Source: Yoonia vestfoldensis SKA53 (GTDB taxonomy: Bacteria > Pseudomonadota > Alphaproteobacteria > Rhodobacterales > Rhodobacteraceae). Taken from it: a stretch of DNA of 64,000 nucleotides. Of the stretch, positions 17,314 through 27,214 are shown piece by piece; within the stretch, counting starts at the first letter, position 1, and every line of letters starts with the position of its first letter. Location: the NCBI RefSeq assembly GCF_000152785.1, contig NZ_CH672414.1, positions 2,462,443 through 2,526,442 on the forward strand. The letters run 5' to 3'. Under the pieces are notes generated by a model, which worked only from the letters and a program-made list of their open reading frames with translations, was not told the DNA's origin and searched no databases. The translations under genes and the position numbers were made by a program.

Positions 17314-18008
17314 ACCATCTTGATCACGTTCTTGTCGATGGCCAGCATATAGCCTTTGCGCGCGATGTTCTTGATCAGCAATTCGCTGACCAGCTGATTG
17401 CCCAAAGTATCGCGCAGGCGCTTGATGCGGGTGGCCCCCGCCGCTTCGTCGCAATCCGATGGGTCGCGGCCTGAAATCACGCCTTCGATTTCGGCGCCTG
17501 ACAGCACCTCGTCATCCATCCTTGCTTCGGCCAGGACAGACAGGGTTTCAAGGGCGGCATCGGTCAGTTTGAATTCGAAATCGTTCAGATAAACCGATTT
17601 CTGGTCGCGGCTGATCAGCAGGGAATTGACCTCGATCCCCTGCCGTTCGATCCGGCCCATCCGGCGGTTCAGCGCGATTAGCATGACCAAAAAAGCGACG
17701 GCAGTGACCAAAAGGGCGGTTGCAAAGATCAGCAGCACGAAGATCACGAACCGATAAGACGCGAGAGTATCCGAAAACGCGGTGCCAGATTGCGCAAGGA
17801 TTTCCAGCAGCTTGATTTCGGCATTGCCCGTCAGCGTGTCGTTTTCCACGAACAGCCGTTCGACCCGCATGTTGAACGCATTGGCGTCGGGCAGGCTCAT
17901 GAACAGCAAAACCGCTGTGATACCCAAGACCAGCACGATGGCGGCAATGCCTGCCACCACGATCCGGTTGCCGATTTCGCGTGATTCAGTAGCGGAGGTA
18001 AAACTCAC
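17310..18008 (-). CDS. membrane protein with C-terminal winged-helix domain
   Basis: 232-residue protein. The start is taken at GTG 18008, which has a GAAGGGA site about 10 nt upstream; an ORF also extends back to 18062. Two transmembrane helices (about residues 15-37 and 87-110) flank a ~50-residue loop, likely periplasmic. The cytoplasmic C-terminal half (about 140-232) ends in SRI-type winged-helix sequence (TRIKRLRDTLG ... NIARKGYMLAI) reminiscent of OmpR-family DNA-binding domains. That suggests a membrane-tethered regulator with the DNA-binding part at the C-terminus, unlike CadC or ToxR. It overlaps the upstream secreted-protein gene by 23 nt. No family name is claimed. Confidence 0.7.
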   Translation of the reverse strand: MSFTSATESREIGNRIVVAGIAAIVLVLGITAVLLFMSLPDANAFNMRVERLFVENDTLTGNAEIKLLEILAQSGTAFSDTLASYRFVIFVLLIFATALLVTAVAFLVMLIALNRRMGRIERQGIEVNSLLISRDQKSVYLNDFEFKLTDAALETLSVLAEARMDDEVLSGAEIEGVISGRDPSDCDEAAGATRIKRLRDTLGNQLVSELLIKNIARKGYMLAIDKNVIKMV

Positions 18009-18267
18009 CGGCGCTGTCCCTTCGTTCTTCCAGCCCGGACTCGTCAAAGACCCCAAGCACATTCAACAATTGCCACCCGTCGCGGGCCAGAGCGTCACGC
18101 AGCTGTGCCTCGGCGGTCGCAACACTGCAATCGCCGCGGACTTCGGTCACACCGTAATGCAGCCGCAGGGGATTGTCCTGCTTGGCTTTATAATCAGCAT
18201 AACACGCCGCCTGCGCGAAAGTTGCGGACAGACAAAAGATCAGGAAAGAGAAGGAAAAGAATTTCAT
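17986..18267 (-). CDS. small secreted protein, function unknown
   Basis: 93-residue protein with a classical signal peptide (MKFFSFSFLIFCLSATFAQA, cleavage after AQA) and a mature part of about 73 residues with two cysteines (ACYADY and GDCSVA) that could form a disulfide. The segment ALARDGWQLLNVLGV resembles the GWELV-type motif of DUF4177-like small domains. It is translationally coupled to the following membrane winged-helix gene, so it may sense or modulate that protein in the periplasm. Confidence 0.7.
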   Translation of the reverse strand: MKFFSFSFLIFCLSATFAQAACYADYKAKQDNPLRLHYGVTEVRGDCSVATAEAQLRDALARDGWQLLNVLGVFDESGLEERRDSAGEFYLRY

Positions 18268-18339
18268 CGGTCGAACTCATCCCAAATCATGCGGCTATTC
18301 AATAGCATCAATCGTACGCGCCTGCACGATGTCATGGCC

Positions 18340-18466
18340 AGCCCTTGATATTGTCTGACAAAGCCAGATTGCGGCAAAGCTAACGCACGACATGGCGCGG
18401 TGTCTTGTCCCAGTTACCGCGCCGTTCGGGGGCAGAGTGTCAGGTCTGACGCTCTGCCCCTTTTTT
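18340..18466 (+). ncRNA. candidate small RNA ending in a strong terminator
   Basis: The plus strand carries a hairpin GGCGCGGT/ACCGCGCC (18394-18423) followed at once by an intrinsic terminator (18429-18466). No plus-strand gene lies upstream after 17313. This is the pattern of an independent sRNA or a leader/attenuator for rnhB. The 5' end is a guess: TTGATA at 18344-18349 is a weak -35-like match. Confidence 0.45.
18429..18466 (+). terminator. orphan Rho-independent terminator upstream of rnhB
   Basis: A 14- to 15-bp stem (GGGGCAGAGTGTCAG pairing with CTGACGCTCTGCCCC, one G-T wobble) and a very short loop, followed by TTTTTT. It works only on the plus strand, since the opposite side has no T-run. 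Confidence 0.85.
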
Positions 18467-18501
18467 CTTGCGCTCGCGGCGGTCATCGGGTCACTTGGCG
18501 C

Positions 18502-19132
18502 ATGACATTGCCTGACTTTTCTTTCGAAGACACGGCCCATGGCCGTGGCCATCTGCGGATCGCAGGGGTGGACGAGGTCGGGCGTGGCCCGCTGGCCGGG
18601 CCGGTTGTGGCGGCGGCGGTGGTGCTGGACCCAGCGCGCCTGCCTGCCGGATTGAACGACAGCAAGAAACTGACCCTTGACCGGCGCGAGGCGTTGTTTT
18701 CGCAGATCATGGATAGCGCCGATGTCAGCATCGCGCAGGCCAGCGTGGCCGAGATCGACAGCCATAACATCCTGCGCGCCTCGCATCTGGCGATGCTGCG
18801 CGCGATTGCCGGATTGGCCACCCCGCCTGACCATGTCCTGATCGACGGCAACATGGTGCCACGCGGCCTGACCCTGTCGTCCGAAACAATCGTCAAAGGT
18901 GACGCGCGGTCGCTGTCGATTGCGGCTGCGTCTATCGTGGCAAAAGTGTGGCGTGACCGCCACATGGTGGATTTGGCGCAACAGTTTCCGGGTTATGGCT
19001 GGGAAGCGAACGCCGGATATCCGACGCCTGCGCATAAATTGGCGCTGGTCACCCTTGGTGTGACCCCACACCATAGGCGTTCGTTCAAACCCGTCCACAA
19101 TATCTTGTATCAAGATAAAATCATAAGTGATT

Positions 19133-19134
<2 letters not shown>
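18502..19134 (+). CDS. rnhB: ribonuclease HII
   Basis: 210-residue endonuclease that cuts RNA in RNA-DNA hybrids and removes misincorporated ribonucleotides. The catalytic motif [14 protein letters not shown] lies near residue 19. The [14 protein letters not shown] segment and the terminal HRRSFKPV motif are typical of type 2 RNases H. The start is ATG 18502, and upstream in-frame sequence is taken up by the terminator. It is followed by ccrM after 88 nt, the same neighbour order as in several Rhodobacterales. Confidence 0.94.
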
Positions 19135-20332
<1,198 letters not shown>

Positions 20333-20408
20333 GTTTTACCAAAGTTGATACCGCCGGTGTCTGCGGTGAACCCAGCCATGGTGGTAGGGGCTGCAGGCGC
20401 TAACTTTG

Positions 20409-20438
20409 CCCCGTCATCGCAAGATGGCGGGGTTTTTT
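20409..20438 (+). terminator. terminator downstream of ccrM
   Basis: CCCCGTCATC paired with GATGGCGGGG (one wobble) around GCAA, followed by TTTTTT. The U-tract runs into the stop region of the convergent alkB-like gene. Confidence 0.85.
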
Positions 20439-21582
20439 ATCGTGGCATTGGATTTCGCGCATATTTATATGGCTGCCAGTTCCTGATTTCTGGATAGAAT
20501 GCCGCGCGCCAGTCACTGATCCGCGGGTGCATCACCTTGCGCCACAAAGGCGGCACTAGCGCCATCATCGTCATCACCGGATAGCCATAGGGCAGTTGCG
20601 GGGCTTCATCCTCGGCGTAGGTTTGCAGCAAGGGGAAACGGCGGTCAGGTTTGTAATGGTGGTCGGAATGGCGTTGCAGGTTGATCAGCAGCCAGTTGGA
20701 TGCGCGCTGCGACGCGTTCCATGAATGGCGCGGTTTGACATGTTCATATTTGCCGTCGCCCAGATGTTTGCGCGTCAGCCCATAATGTTCGACGTAATTC
20801 ACCAGTTCGAGCTGGAAAACCGCCCAGAACGCCTGTGTCGCGAACAAGAACACCCCCCCCAGCCCCCCGATATAGGCAGCAAGCCCCAGAAACATCAGTT
20901 GCAGCGCCAGATACCGCCAAAACGGGTTGGACAGGTGGGTGGCAGGCAGGTCTTTGCGCGCCAGCATAGCCTTTTCCGCGCCAAACGCCGAGACAAAGCA
21001 TTGATACAGCACGCGCGGGAAAAACCGGTAAAAGCTTTCGCCATAGCGCGCTGTGACCGGATCGCGCGGGGTGGCGACATAGCGGTGATGCACCAGCATA
21101 TGTTCGGACCTGAAATGCGAATAGAACACCGAGGCCAGCAAAATATCCGCCAGCCAGCGTTCGGTCTTTGGCTTTTGATGCATCAATTCATGCGCATAGG
21201 TGATCCCGATGGTCCCCGACAGGATGCCCAGCCCTGCAAACAGCGCCCATGCCTCGCTCCGGCTCAGATGGTCGGTGTTCACGACGTAATGCAGCACGCC
21301 AAAGATCGTTACCAATTGCAACGGCGTCCAAAGCAGCGTGATCAGCTTGTGCCAGAGCAAGGCCTTTTCGGGGGTTGCAGGATCAGGGTTCACCTTGTCC
21401 AGCCCGACAACATAATCGAGGCCCGAAAACAGCCACCATGTCGTCAGCGGCAGCAGCAGCAATGCCCAACCGCCCTGCGTTGCGACAAAGACCGCAAGCG
21501 GGATCAACCCGAGCGACAACCAGAACGGCAAGGCCGACGGGATAGGGCCGGTTTCGGGCGCTGCGGATGGCGTCATCGGCAT
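20437..21582 (-). CDS. AlkB-type membrane non-haem diiron alkane 1-monooxygenase-like protein
   Basis: 381-residue membrane enzyme with about six hydrophobic segments and the histidine boxes of the integral-membrane diiron hydroxylase/desaturase class: HELMHQ (about residue 140), HFRSEHMLVHH (about 165), and a later pair NYVEHYG and LQRHSDHHYKP. AlkB uses rubredoxin to hydroxylate terminal carbons of medium-chain alkanes. No rubredoxin or reductase gene is adjacent, so the physiological substrate (alkane, fatty acid or other lipid) is uncertain. Confidence 0.85.
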   Translation of the reverse strand: MPMTPSAAPETGPIPSALPFWLSLGLIPLAVFVATQGGWALLLLPLTTWWLFSGLDYVVGLDKVNPDPATPEKALLWHKLITLLWTPLQLVTIFGVLHYVVNTDHLSRSEAWALFAGLGILSGTIGITYAHELMHQKPKTERWLADILLASVFYSHFRSEHMLVHHRYVATPRDPVTARYGESFYRFFPRVLYQCFVSAFGAEKAMLARKDLPATHLSNPFWRYLALQLMFLGLAAYIGGLGGVFLFATQAFWAVFQLELVNYVEHYGLTRKHLGDGKYEHVKPRHSWNASQRASNWLLINLQRHSDHHYKPDRRFPLLQTYAEDEAPQLPYGYPVMTMMALVPPLWRKVMHPRISDWRAAFYPEIRNWQPYKYARNPMPR

Positions 21583-21634
21583 GTGATCCTTTCGTGCTCC
21601 GGTTGTGTGACCTTAGCTGTAATGATGCTGCCTC

Positions 21635-22702
21635 TCAATCACTCTGCATCAGATCGGCAACCAAATCGTAAACCTTGCGCATGGCTGTGGGCAGGGCCGC
21701 AGGGCTGAAATCCTGCTTTGCGATGAAATGCCCACGGTCGGGCTGCGCGTCCAGCGGCACTTGGGCCAGCATGATCTGCAGATGCAGATGAAAATGGGTA
21801 AAGGTGTGGCGCGCTTGGGCCTCGACCGCTATCCAATCGGCGTTGATCGGTGGCGCGGGTGCCGGATCATCCGCCCAATCACTGCAAGGCCAGCCCAGCA
21901 TCCCGCCCAAAAGCCCGCTTTCGGGGCGCGTTTCCAGCAGGACCGCCCCATCCGCGCGCCGCGCGACATAGGCGATCCCGTATCGCGTCGGTGTCTTTTT
22001 CTTGGGCGTCTTGCGTGGCAGATCGGTGGCGGTGCCTGCGATCCGCGCGGCACAGGGCGCGTGCCATGGGCAAATCCCGCAGGCCGGATTGCGCGGGGTG
22101 CAGATCGTCGCACCAAGGTCCATCACCGCCTGCGCGTAATCGCCTGCACGGTGCTGGGGTGTCAGCGCACGGGCGCGGCCGGTCAGTTCCGGTTTCGCGG
22201 CAGGCAGGGGCGTGTGGATGTCGAACATCCGCGCCATGACGCGTTCCACATTGCCATCGACCACGGTTTCGGGCGCATCAAACGCAATGGCTCCAATGGC
22301 CGCCGCCGTATAGGGGCCGATGCCGGGAAGGGTCAGCAAGGTCGCGTGATTGCGCGGAAACGTGCCGCCATGCTCGGCCACCACGACCCGCGCGCATTTG
22401 AGCAGGTTGCGCGCGCGCGCATAATAGCCAAGCCCCGCCCAAGCGGCCATCACAGCGGCATCATCCGCTGCCGCCAGATCGCGTACGCTGGGCCAAAGTG
22501 CTGTGAACTTGCGGTGATAATCGCGCACCGCGGCGACGGTGGTCTGTTGCAACATCACTTCTGACAGCCAGATGGCATAGGGGTCGGGGGCGACACCTGC
22601 CTTGCGATCCGCTGGCGGGACACGCCACGGCATGGCGCGGGCGTGACGGTCGTACCAGTCCAGCAAGGCAAAGCTCAGATCGTGCAAGGCGGTTTCCCCC
22701 AT
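21635..22702 (-). CDS. mutY: A/G-specific adenine glycosylase MutY
   Basis: 355-residue base-excision enzyme that removes adenine opposite 8-oxoguanine. It shows the catalytic Glu in EVMLQQT, the helix-hairpin-helix LPGIGPYTAAAIGA with the catalytic Asp in VDGNVERV, the [4Fe-4S] ligand pattern C-x6-C-x2-C-x5-C (CTPRNPACGICPWHAPC), and a C-terminal NUDIX-like domain (GIAYVARRADGAVLLE). The ATG at 22702 gives the usual N-terminus (LLDWYDRHARAMPWR). Longer in-frame starts would read antisense through the divergent DUF721 gene. Confidence 0.95.
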   Translation of the reverse strand: MGETALHDLSFALLDWYDRHARAMPWRVPPADRKAGVAPDPYAIWLSEVMLQQTTVAAVRDYHRKFTALWPSVRDLAAADDAAVMAAWAGLGYYARARNLLKCARVVVAEHGGTFPRNHATLLTLPGIGPYTAAAIGAIAFDAPETVVDGNVERVMARMFDIHTPLPAAKPELTGRARALTPQHRAGDYAQAVMDLGATICTPRNPACGICPWHAPCAARIAGTATDLPRKTPKKKTPTRYGIAYVARRADGAVLLETRPESGLLGGMLGWPCSDWADDPAPAPPINADWIAVEAQARHTFTHFHLHLQIMLAQVPLDAQPDRGHFIAKQDFSPAALPTAMRKVYDLVADLMQSD

Positions 22703-22753
22703 TTGCGGCAGCGCAGGCTTGGCGCAGGTCCAGACATAAGGTAATGCAAAGCC

Positions 22754-23263
22754 ATGAAACAGCCACGCCCCAATGGCACGACCTATGGTTTTTCGCGCGC
22801 CGCCGCGCTGATGCAGACCCGCATCCGCAGCGCCAGCGAAAAGCGCGGTTTTGCCGTGACCCGCCTGTTGACCCATTGGGCCGAGGTTGTGGGCGCCGCC
22901 ACAGCGCAGATCGCGACGCCGGTGAATGTGAGCTATGGCAAGGGTGGGATGGGGGCGACGCTGACCTTGCTGACCACCGGCGCGCAGGCCCCGATGCTGG
23001 AAATGCAAAAAGACCAGATCCGCGATAAGGTGAACGCCTGTTACGGCTACCGCGCTATTGCACGGGTGCGGATCACACAGACAGCACCTACGGGCTTTGC
23101 CGACGGGCGGGTGGCCTTTGCGCCTGCGCCCAAACGTGTAACGCAACCCAGCGCAGACGTGATTTGCAAAGCGACTGCCTTGTCTGAGAATATAGACAAC
23201 GATGATTTACGGGCCGCCTTGGCCAGACTTGGTAGCCACGTGCTTGCGAAACAACAGAACTAA
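22754..23263 (+). CDS. DUF721 (DciA-like) protein
   Basis: 169-residue protein with a DUF721 N-terminal domain (about residues 15-105; LLTHWAEVVGAATAQIATPVNVSYG, followed by KDQIRDKVNACYGYRAI). Members related to DciA are implicated in loading or control of the replicative helicase, but the alphaproteobacterial forms are poorly studied. It diverges from mutY and lies 12 nt before the DsbA-like gene, so those two likely form an operon. Confidence 0.8.
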   Translation: MKQPRPNGTTYGFSRAAALMQTRIRSASEKRGFAVTRLLTHWAEVVGAATAQIATPVNVSYGKGGMGATLTLLTTGAQAPMLEMQKDQIRDKVNACYGYRAIARVRITQTAPTGFADGRVAFAPAPKRVTQPSADVICKATALSENIDNDDLRAALARLGSHVLAKQQN

Positions 23264-23275
23264 ACAGAGGTAGAC

Positions 23276-23941
23276 ATGAAACGCAGAACGCTTTTGGCCG
23301 CCGCCGGTGGCGCAGCCTTGATCTCCGGTGCCGGCTGGCTGATCGGACGCCCTGATCCCGTGACCGGCCTGCTGCCTGGTGCGGCCAATGCCCAAGCTGC
23401 CGATGGTGCCTTGCCGCAGGTTATCGAAATGGTGTTGGGTAATCCTGATGCCGCCGTCGAAGTGATCGAATATGCGTCCTTCACCTGCCCGCATTGCGCG
23501 TCTTTCCACGCTGACCAGTTCAAGCAGATCAAGGAAAACTATATCGACACGGACAAGATCCGCTTTGTCTATCGTGAAGTGTATTTCGACCGGCCCGGCC
23601 TGTGGGCATCGATGATCGCGCGCAGCACGAACAATCCGGATTTCTTCTTTTCCTTTGCTGGCATGTTGTATGAACAGCAGCGCTCTTGGCTGGCGGGCGG
23701 CGATCCTGTCGTGATCGTCGAAGAACTGCGCCGGCTGGCCAAGGTCGCGGGTTTGGATGACGCAGCGCTTGATGCGGCACTGTCCAATGGGCCCAAAGCA
23801 GAGGCACTGTTTACCTGGTATCAGGCCAATGCAGAACGTGACGGGATTAGCTCGACCCCGAGCTTCTTGATTGACGGGCGGCTTTACAGCAATATGGCCT
23901 ACCCCGAATTCGCGGAAATCCTGGACGCGCGGATCGGCTAA
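23276..23941 (+). CDS. DsbA-family thiol-disulfide oxidoreductase
   Basis: 221-residue exported thioredoxin-fold protein. The N-terminus ([20 protein letters not shown]) has twin Arg followed by a hydrophobic stretch. The active site is CPHC in [13 protein letters not shown] (about residue 75). The cis-Pro region [10 protein letters not shown] and the overall order fit the DsbA/BdbD thioredoxin_4 group that introduces or isomerises disulfides in the periplasm. The stop overlaps the stop of convergent lpxK by 4 nt. Confidence 0.88.
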   Translation: MKRRTLLAAAGGAALISGAGWLIGRPDPVTGLLPGAANAQAADGALPQVIEMVLGNPDAAVEVIEYASFTCPHCASFHADQFKQIKENYIDTDKIRFVYREVYFDRPGLWASMIARSTNNPDFFFSFAGMLYEQQRSWLAGGDPVVIVEELRRLAKVAGLDDAALDAALSNGPKAEALFTWYQANAERDGISSTPSFLIDGRLYSNMAYPEFAEILDARIG

Positions 23942-24924
23942 AGCCCGAGCCGGTCAAAGGCTGCATCCAGCGCGGACCAATCCGTCAGATGCAGCCGGAC
24001 CGGCAGCGTCAGCACCTGCATCCGAAAGGCGTCGGGCAAACGCACGGCGTCTTTTTCCGTTGTGACCAGCTGCGCGCGCTGGACCTGCGCCTCGATCTGC
24101 AACCGCTTGATCAGCGCGGGCGTCAGGGGTTGGTGATCGGCCAAGCCTTCGGTGCGTACAACATCGGCCCCCATATCGCGCAGGGTGCGAAAGAATTTTT
24201 CAGGATGCCCGATCCCCGCAAAGGCCAAAAGGCGCAGGTCGCGCCACGGCATGCCCGTGGGCAGCGGGGCCAGATGGCCCACCAGATGCGGCAGGGCGAT
24301 GGGCCAGTCTGCGGCAAACCTGTCCTGCGCCTCGGGCGGGCCGATGGACAACAGTAGATCCGCGCGTGCCAGCCCGCGCGCCACCGGTTCGCGCAAGGGG
24401 CCAGCAGGGATCACCCGCCCGTTGCCAAAACCGCGCAAGGCATCGACAACGACGATAGACAGATCCTTGGCCACATCGGGGTTCTGGAACCCGTCATCCA
24501 GCAAGATCACATCCGCCCCCGCCGCCTGTGCTGCGGCAACGCCGGCCGCACGGTCGCGCGCGACCCAAGTTGGGGCAAAGGCCGCCAGCAACAGGGGTTC
24601 ATCGCCGGTCTGATCCGCCTTGTGCTGGCGTTCGTTCACTTGCACCGGCCCGGTCAGCGACCCGCCATAGCCGCGCGACACCACATGCGGATTGCGCCCA
24701 CGTGCGCGCAGCCGGTCGATCAGGGCGATGGTTGTGGGCGTCTTGCCGGTGCCGCCCGCATTCAGGTTGCCGATGCAGAGCACCGGCACAGTGGCGCGCA
24801 GCTTGGCGGGCCTGCGCAGACGCACCGCAGTTGCCGCAGCATAAATCCAGCCCAGCGGCGCCAACAGCCGCGCGGTCAGCGCGGGGCGTTGCGGCGGCGT
24901 GAACCAAAAGTCCGGCGCGCGCAT
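23938..24924 (-). CDS. lpxK: tetraacyldisaccharide 4'-kinase LpxK
   Basis: 328-residue inner-membrane-associated kinase that phosphorylates the 4' position of lipid A disaccharide. The P-loop is [14 protein letters not shown] (about residue 55), with downstream segments [13 protein letters not shown] and [10 protein letters not shown]. The start ATG 24924 overlaps the waaA stop (TGATG). Its coupling to waaA puts two consecutive lipid A-Kdo steps in one operon. Confidence 0.93.
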   Translation of the reverse strand: MRAPDFWFTPPQRPALTARLLAPLGWIYAAATAVRLRRPAKLRATVPVLCIGNLNAGGTGKTPTTIALIDRLRARGRNPHVVSRGYGGSLTGPVQVNERQHKADQTGDEPLLLAAFAPTWVARDRAAGVAAAQAAGADVILLDDGFQNPDVAKDLSIVVVDALRGFGNGRVIPAGPLREPVARGLARADLLLSIGPPEAQDRFAADWPIALPHLVGHLAPLPTGMPWRDLRLLAFAGIGHPEKFFRTLRDMGADVVRTEGLADHQPLTPALIKRLQIEAQVQRAQLVTTEKDAVRLPDAFRMQVLTLPVRLHLTDWSALDAAFDRLGL

Positions 24925-26120
24925 CAGGCTACCCTGTCTTCTAGCCGCTGACGGATCAGCGACACGATCTGGTTCGTCACATCGGCCCCGCGCGACGTGA
25001 CATCCCATGCCGCATGGGCCATCGTCGCGGCCTTGTCGGGGGATAGCAAGGATTCCACCGTGGGGCCAAGCGTGTCAGCAGACCCGATCAACCGCGCAGC
25101 GACAGCGGCGGTCAACCGCGCGGTGTGACGCTGATAGGGCGCGACATGCGGCCCATGAAGCACCGCAGACCCAAGGGCAGCCGGTTCAAACGGATCACGG
25201 CACCCGCCACCAAACAATGTGCCGCCCAGATAGGTGACCGGCGCAATCCGGTACCACAGCCCCAGATCAGGCTCGGTATCAACGACAAAGACCTGCGTTG
25301 GTTCGGATGGTTCGGGGTTTTCTGATCGCAGCGTGACGTGAAATCCGAACTGGCGCATGTCTTCGGCCAGTTGCAGCGCGCTGTCGGGCGTGTCGGGCAC
25401 GATGATCAGCAGCAGGCGGTGCGCGCGGCGTCCTGCCTCCAGATGGGCGCGGCAGAGCGCCTTGCAATCGTTCGCGCGCGCCGCCGCGGCCAGCCAGACA
25501 GGCCGCGTCCCGATAGCGGCGGACACATCGCGGCGGTCAGCCTCGGTGCAGGGCAGCACGGGGCTGCAATCTTCCATCAGCCCGGTGACGACGATGCGGG
25601 CCTGCGGTGCGCCTGCGCTGATCAGCTTTTCGGCTGAGGCTGAATCAACCGCGAGAACCGTGTCAAAGCCAGATAGCAAGGACCGGATTGCCCCCGGCAC
25701 CCAGCCGCCCGCCACATGGTCGATCCCGTCAGCCGTTGCATCGACAAGGATGCTTGGCACGCGGGCAGACTGGATCGCGTCCAGCAACACCAGATCCAGA
25801 TCGCCGCGCATCCAGATCGCCAGCATCGGTCGCCAATGCGCCAGAAAGGCACGAATCTTGTCCTTGCCCTTGGGTTCGGGCCAGGCGCGGCCCGCCAGTG
25901 ACGGGTTCCAATCCGAAACGGTCACGATGATCTGGATTGCGTCAGCATCATCCGAGAGCTTGCGTTGCAAGGTTTCAATCGCGGTCAATTGTTCGGGCCG
26001 GCTGCACCGCGCCCAGACAATCGCGCCGTCAGGCCGGTCGGGATAGGCCGTCTGCGAGGCGTCAGGGCTGCTGCGCCGAAGCCCTGCCATATAGGCCGCG
26101 ATTTTAAGGGATCGCGCCAT
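24924..26120 (-). CDS. waaA: 3-deoxy-D-manno-octulosonic acid transferase WaaA (KdtA)
   Basis: 398-residue glycosyltransferase that adds Kdo to lipid A precursor. The N-terminal Glycos_transf_N domain is recognisable ([29 protein letters not shown]), as is the C-terminal GT-B half with the [21 protein letters not shown] segment that is typical of KdtA. The N-terminus is shorter and less hydrophobic than the E. coli protein. Upstream lie DUF4170, cysQ and pmbA in the same direction, the conserved alphaproteobacterial order. Confidence 0.87.
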   Translation of the reverse strand: MARSLKIAAYMAGLRRSSPDASQTAYPDRPDGAIVWARCSRPEQLTAIETLQRKLSDDADAIQIIVTVSDWNPSLAGRAWPEPKGKDKIRAFLAHWRPMLAIWMRGDLDLVLLDAIQSARVPSILVDATADGIDHVAGGWVPGAIRSLLSGFDTVLAVDSASAEKLISAGAPQARIVVTGLMEDCSPVLPCTEADRRDVSAAIGTRPVWLAAAARANDCKALCRAHLEAGRRAHRLLLIIVPDTPDSALQLAEDMRQFGFHVTLRSENPEPSEPTQVFVVDTEPDLGLWYRIAPVTYLGGTLFGGGCRDPFEPAALGSAVLHGPHVAPYQRHTARLTAAVAARLIGSADTLGPTVESLLSPDKAATMAHAAWDVTSRGADVTNQIVSLIRQRLEDRVA

Positions 26121-26141
26121 GATCCTGCCCCTTGCCTTGCG

Positions 26142-26387
26142 TCAGCCGCCCAGTTCCTCGGTCGTGGAGCCTGCGGTTTCTTCGTCACGCAGGCGGTGGA
26201 TATGGGCGATGAAATACCGCATATGCGCATCATCCACGGTTCGCTGGGCGGCGGCTTTCCATGCATTAAAGGCGGTCTGATAATTGGGGAACATCCCCAC
26301 GATATCAATTGCCGCGACATCCTTGAATGCATTCTTGGTCGGATCGACAAGTTCGCCGCCAAAAACCAGGTGCAGGCGCTGTGTCAT
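26142..26387 (-). CDS. DUF4170 protein
   Basis: 81-residue cytoplasmic protein (MTQRLHLVFGGELVDPTKNA ... MRYFIAHIHRLRDEE), a DUF4170 family member. The family is found beside waaA in alphaproteobacteria and has no established function. It lies 21 nt upstream of waaA and 35 nt after cysQ, inside one apparent operon. Confidence 0.82.
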   Translation of the reverse strand: MTQRLHLVFGGELVDPTKNAFKDVAAIDIVGMFPNYQTAFNAWKAAAQRTVDDAHMRYFIAHIHRLRDEETAGSTTEELGG

Positions 26388-26422
26388 CGGGAAATCCTCG
26401 CGTTACTGTGGTTGTACGGACC

Positions 26423-27214
26423 CTAGTGGTTCGCGCGCGCAGGCTCAAGCCGCGCCGAGATATCGGCGTGTAAATCATTCCCTGCCGCGATGACGCCCGG
26501 CACCTGCGGATGTGCATTGTTGAACATCAGCGGCAGGCCGCGCGCATCGGTGACGGTGCCGCGCGCCTCGGCCACGATCAGCGCACCGGCGGCGATGTCC
26601 CATTCCCAGCTGGGGCGCAGGGTCAGCATCGCGTCGAACCGGCCCTGTGCCACAAGACATAGCCGATAGGCCAGCGATGACCGGAACGCCTGTTGAAACG
26701 GCGGCAAGGTCGCGCCCTTCCACAATGCGGGCGCGAAATTTGGCTTCGACGCCAGCACCCGCGCCTGATCAATCGCTGACCTGCTGACGTTGATTGTCTG
26801 GTCATTGGCCTGCGCACCCATGCCTGCGGCGGCGGTGAACATCAGGTCATGCAGTGGCAGATAGACGGCAGCGGCGACAACGGCACCGTTTTCCACGATG
26901 GCCAGCGAATGGGACCAGTCCTTGGTCCCGCCGATAAAGGCCCGTGTGCCGTCGATCGGGTCGATCACGAACTGGCGCGCCGTGGACAGGCGCGCGGGGC
27001 CGTCTTGTGATTCCTCGGACAGCCAGCCGTAATCGGGGCGTTTGTCGCGCAGGAAATCCGCGAGCATAAGGTCCACGGCCAGATCGGCCTCGGTCACGGG
27101 GCCGGCACCGCCCGGTTTGTCGGTCACCTGCGGCGATTTGCCGAAATATCCTGTGGCGATGGTCCCCGCCTTGCGCGCGGCGGTGACCAGCAGGGTCAGA
27201 TCACTCTCCCGCAA
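26423..27214 (-). CDS. cysQ: inositol monophosphatase-family phosphatase (CysQ-like)
   Basis: 263-residue Mg-dependent phosphatase. Metal-binding motifs are visible: EADLAVD, SEES near residue 75, DPIDGTRAF near residue 95, and the late motif WEWDIAAGALIVAEARG. CysQ members hydrolyse 3'-phosphoadenosine 5'-phosphate; inositol monophosphatase activity is the alternative. The start overlaps the 3' end of the pmbA/tldD gene by 14 nt. Confidence 0.85.
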   Translation of the reverse strand: MRESDLTLLVTAARKAGTIATGYFGKSPQVTDKPGGAGPVTEADLAVDLMLADFLRDKRPDYGWLSEESQDGPARLSTARQFVIDPIDGTRAFIGGTKDWSHSLAIVENGAVVAAAVYLPLHDLMFTAAAGMGAQANDQTINVSRSAIDQARVLASKPNFAPALWKGATLPPFQQAFRSSLAYRLCLVAQGRFDAMLTLRPSWEWDIAAGALIVAEARGTVTDARGLPLMFNNAHPQVPGVIAAGNDLHADISARLEPARANH

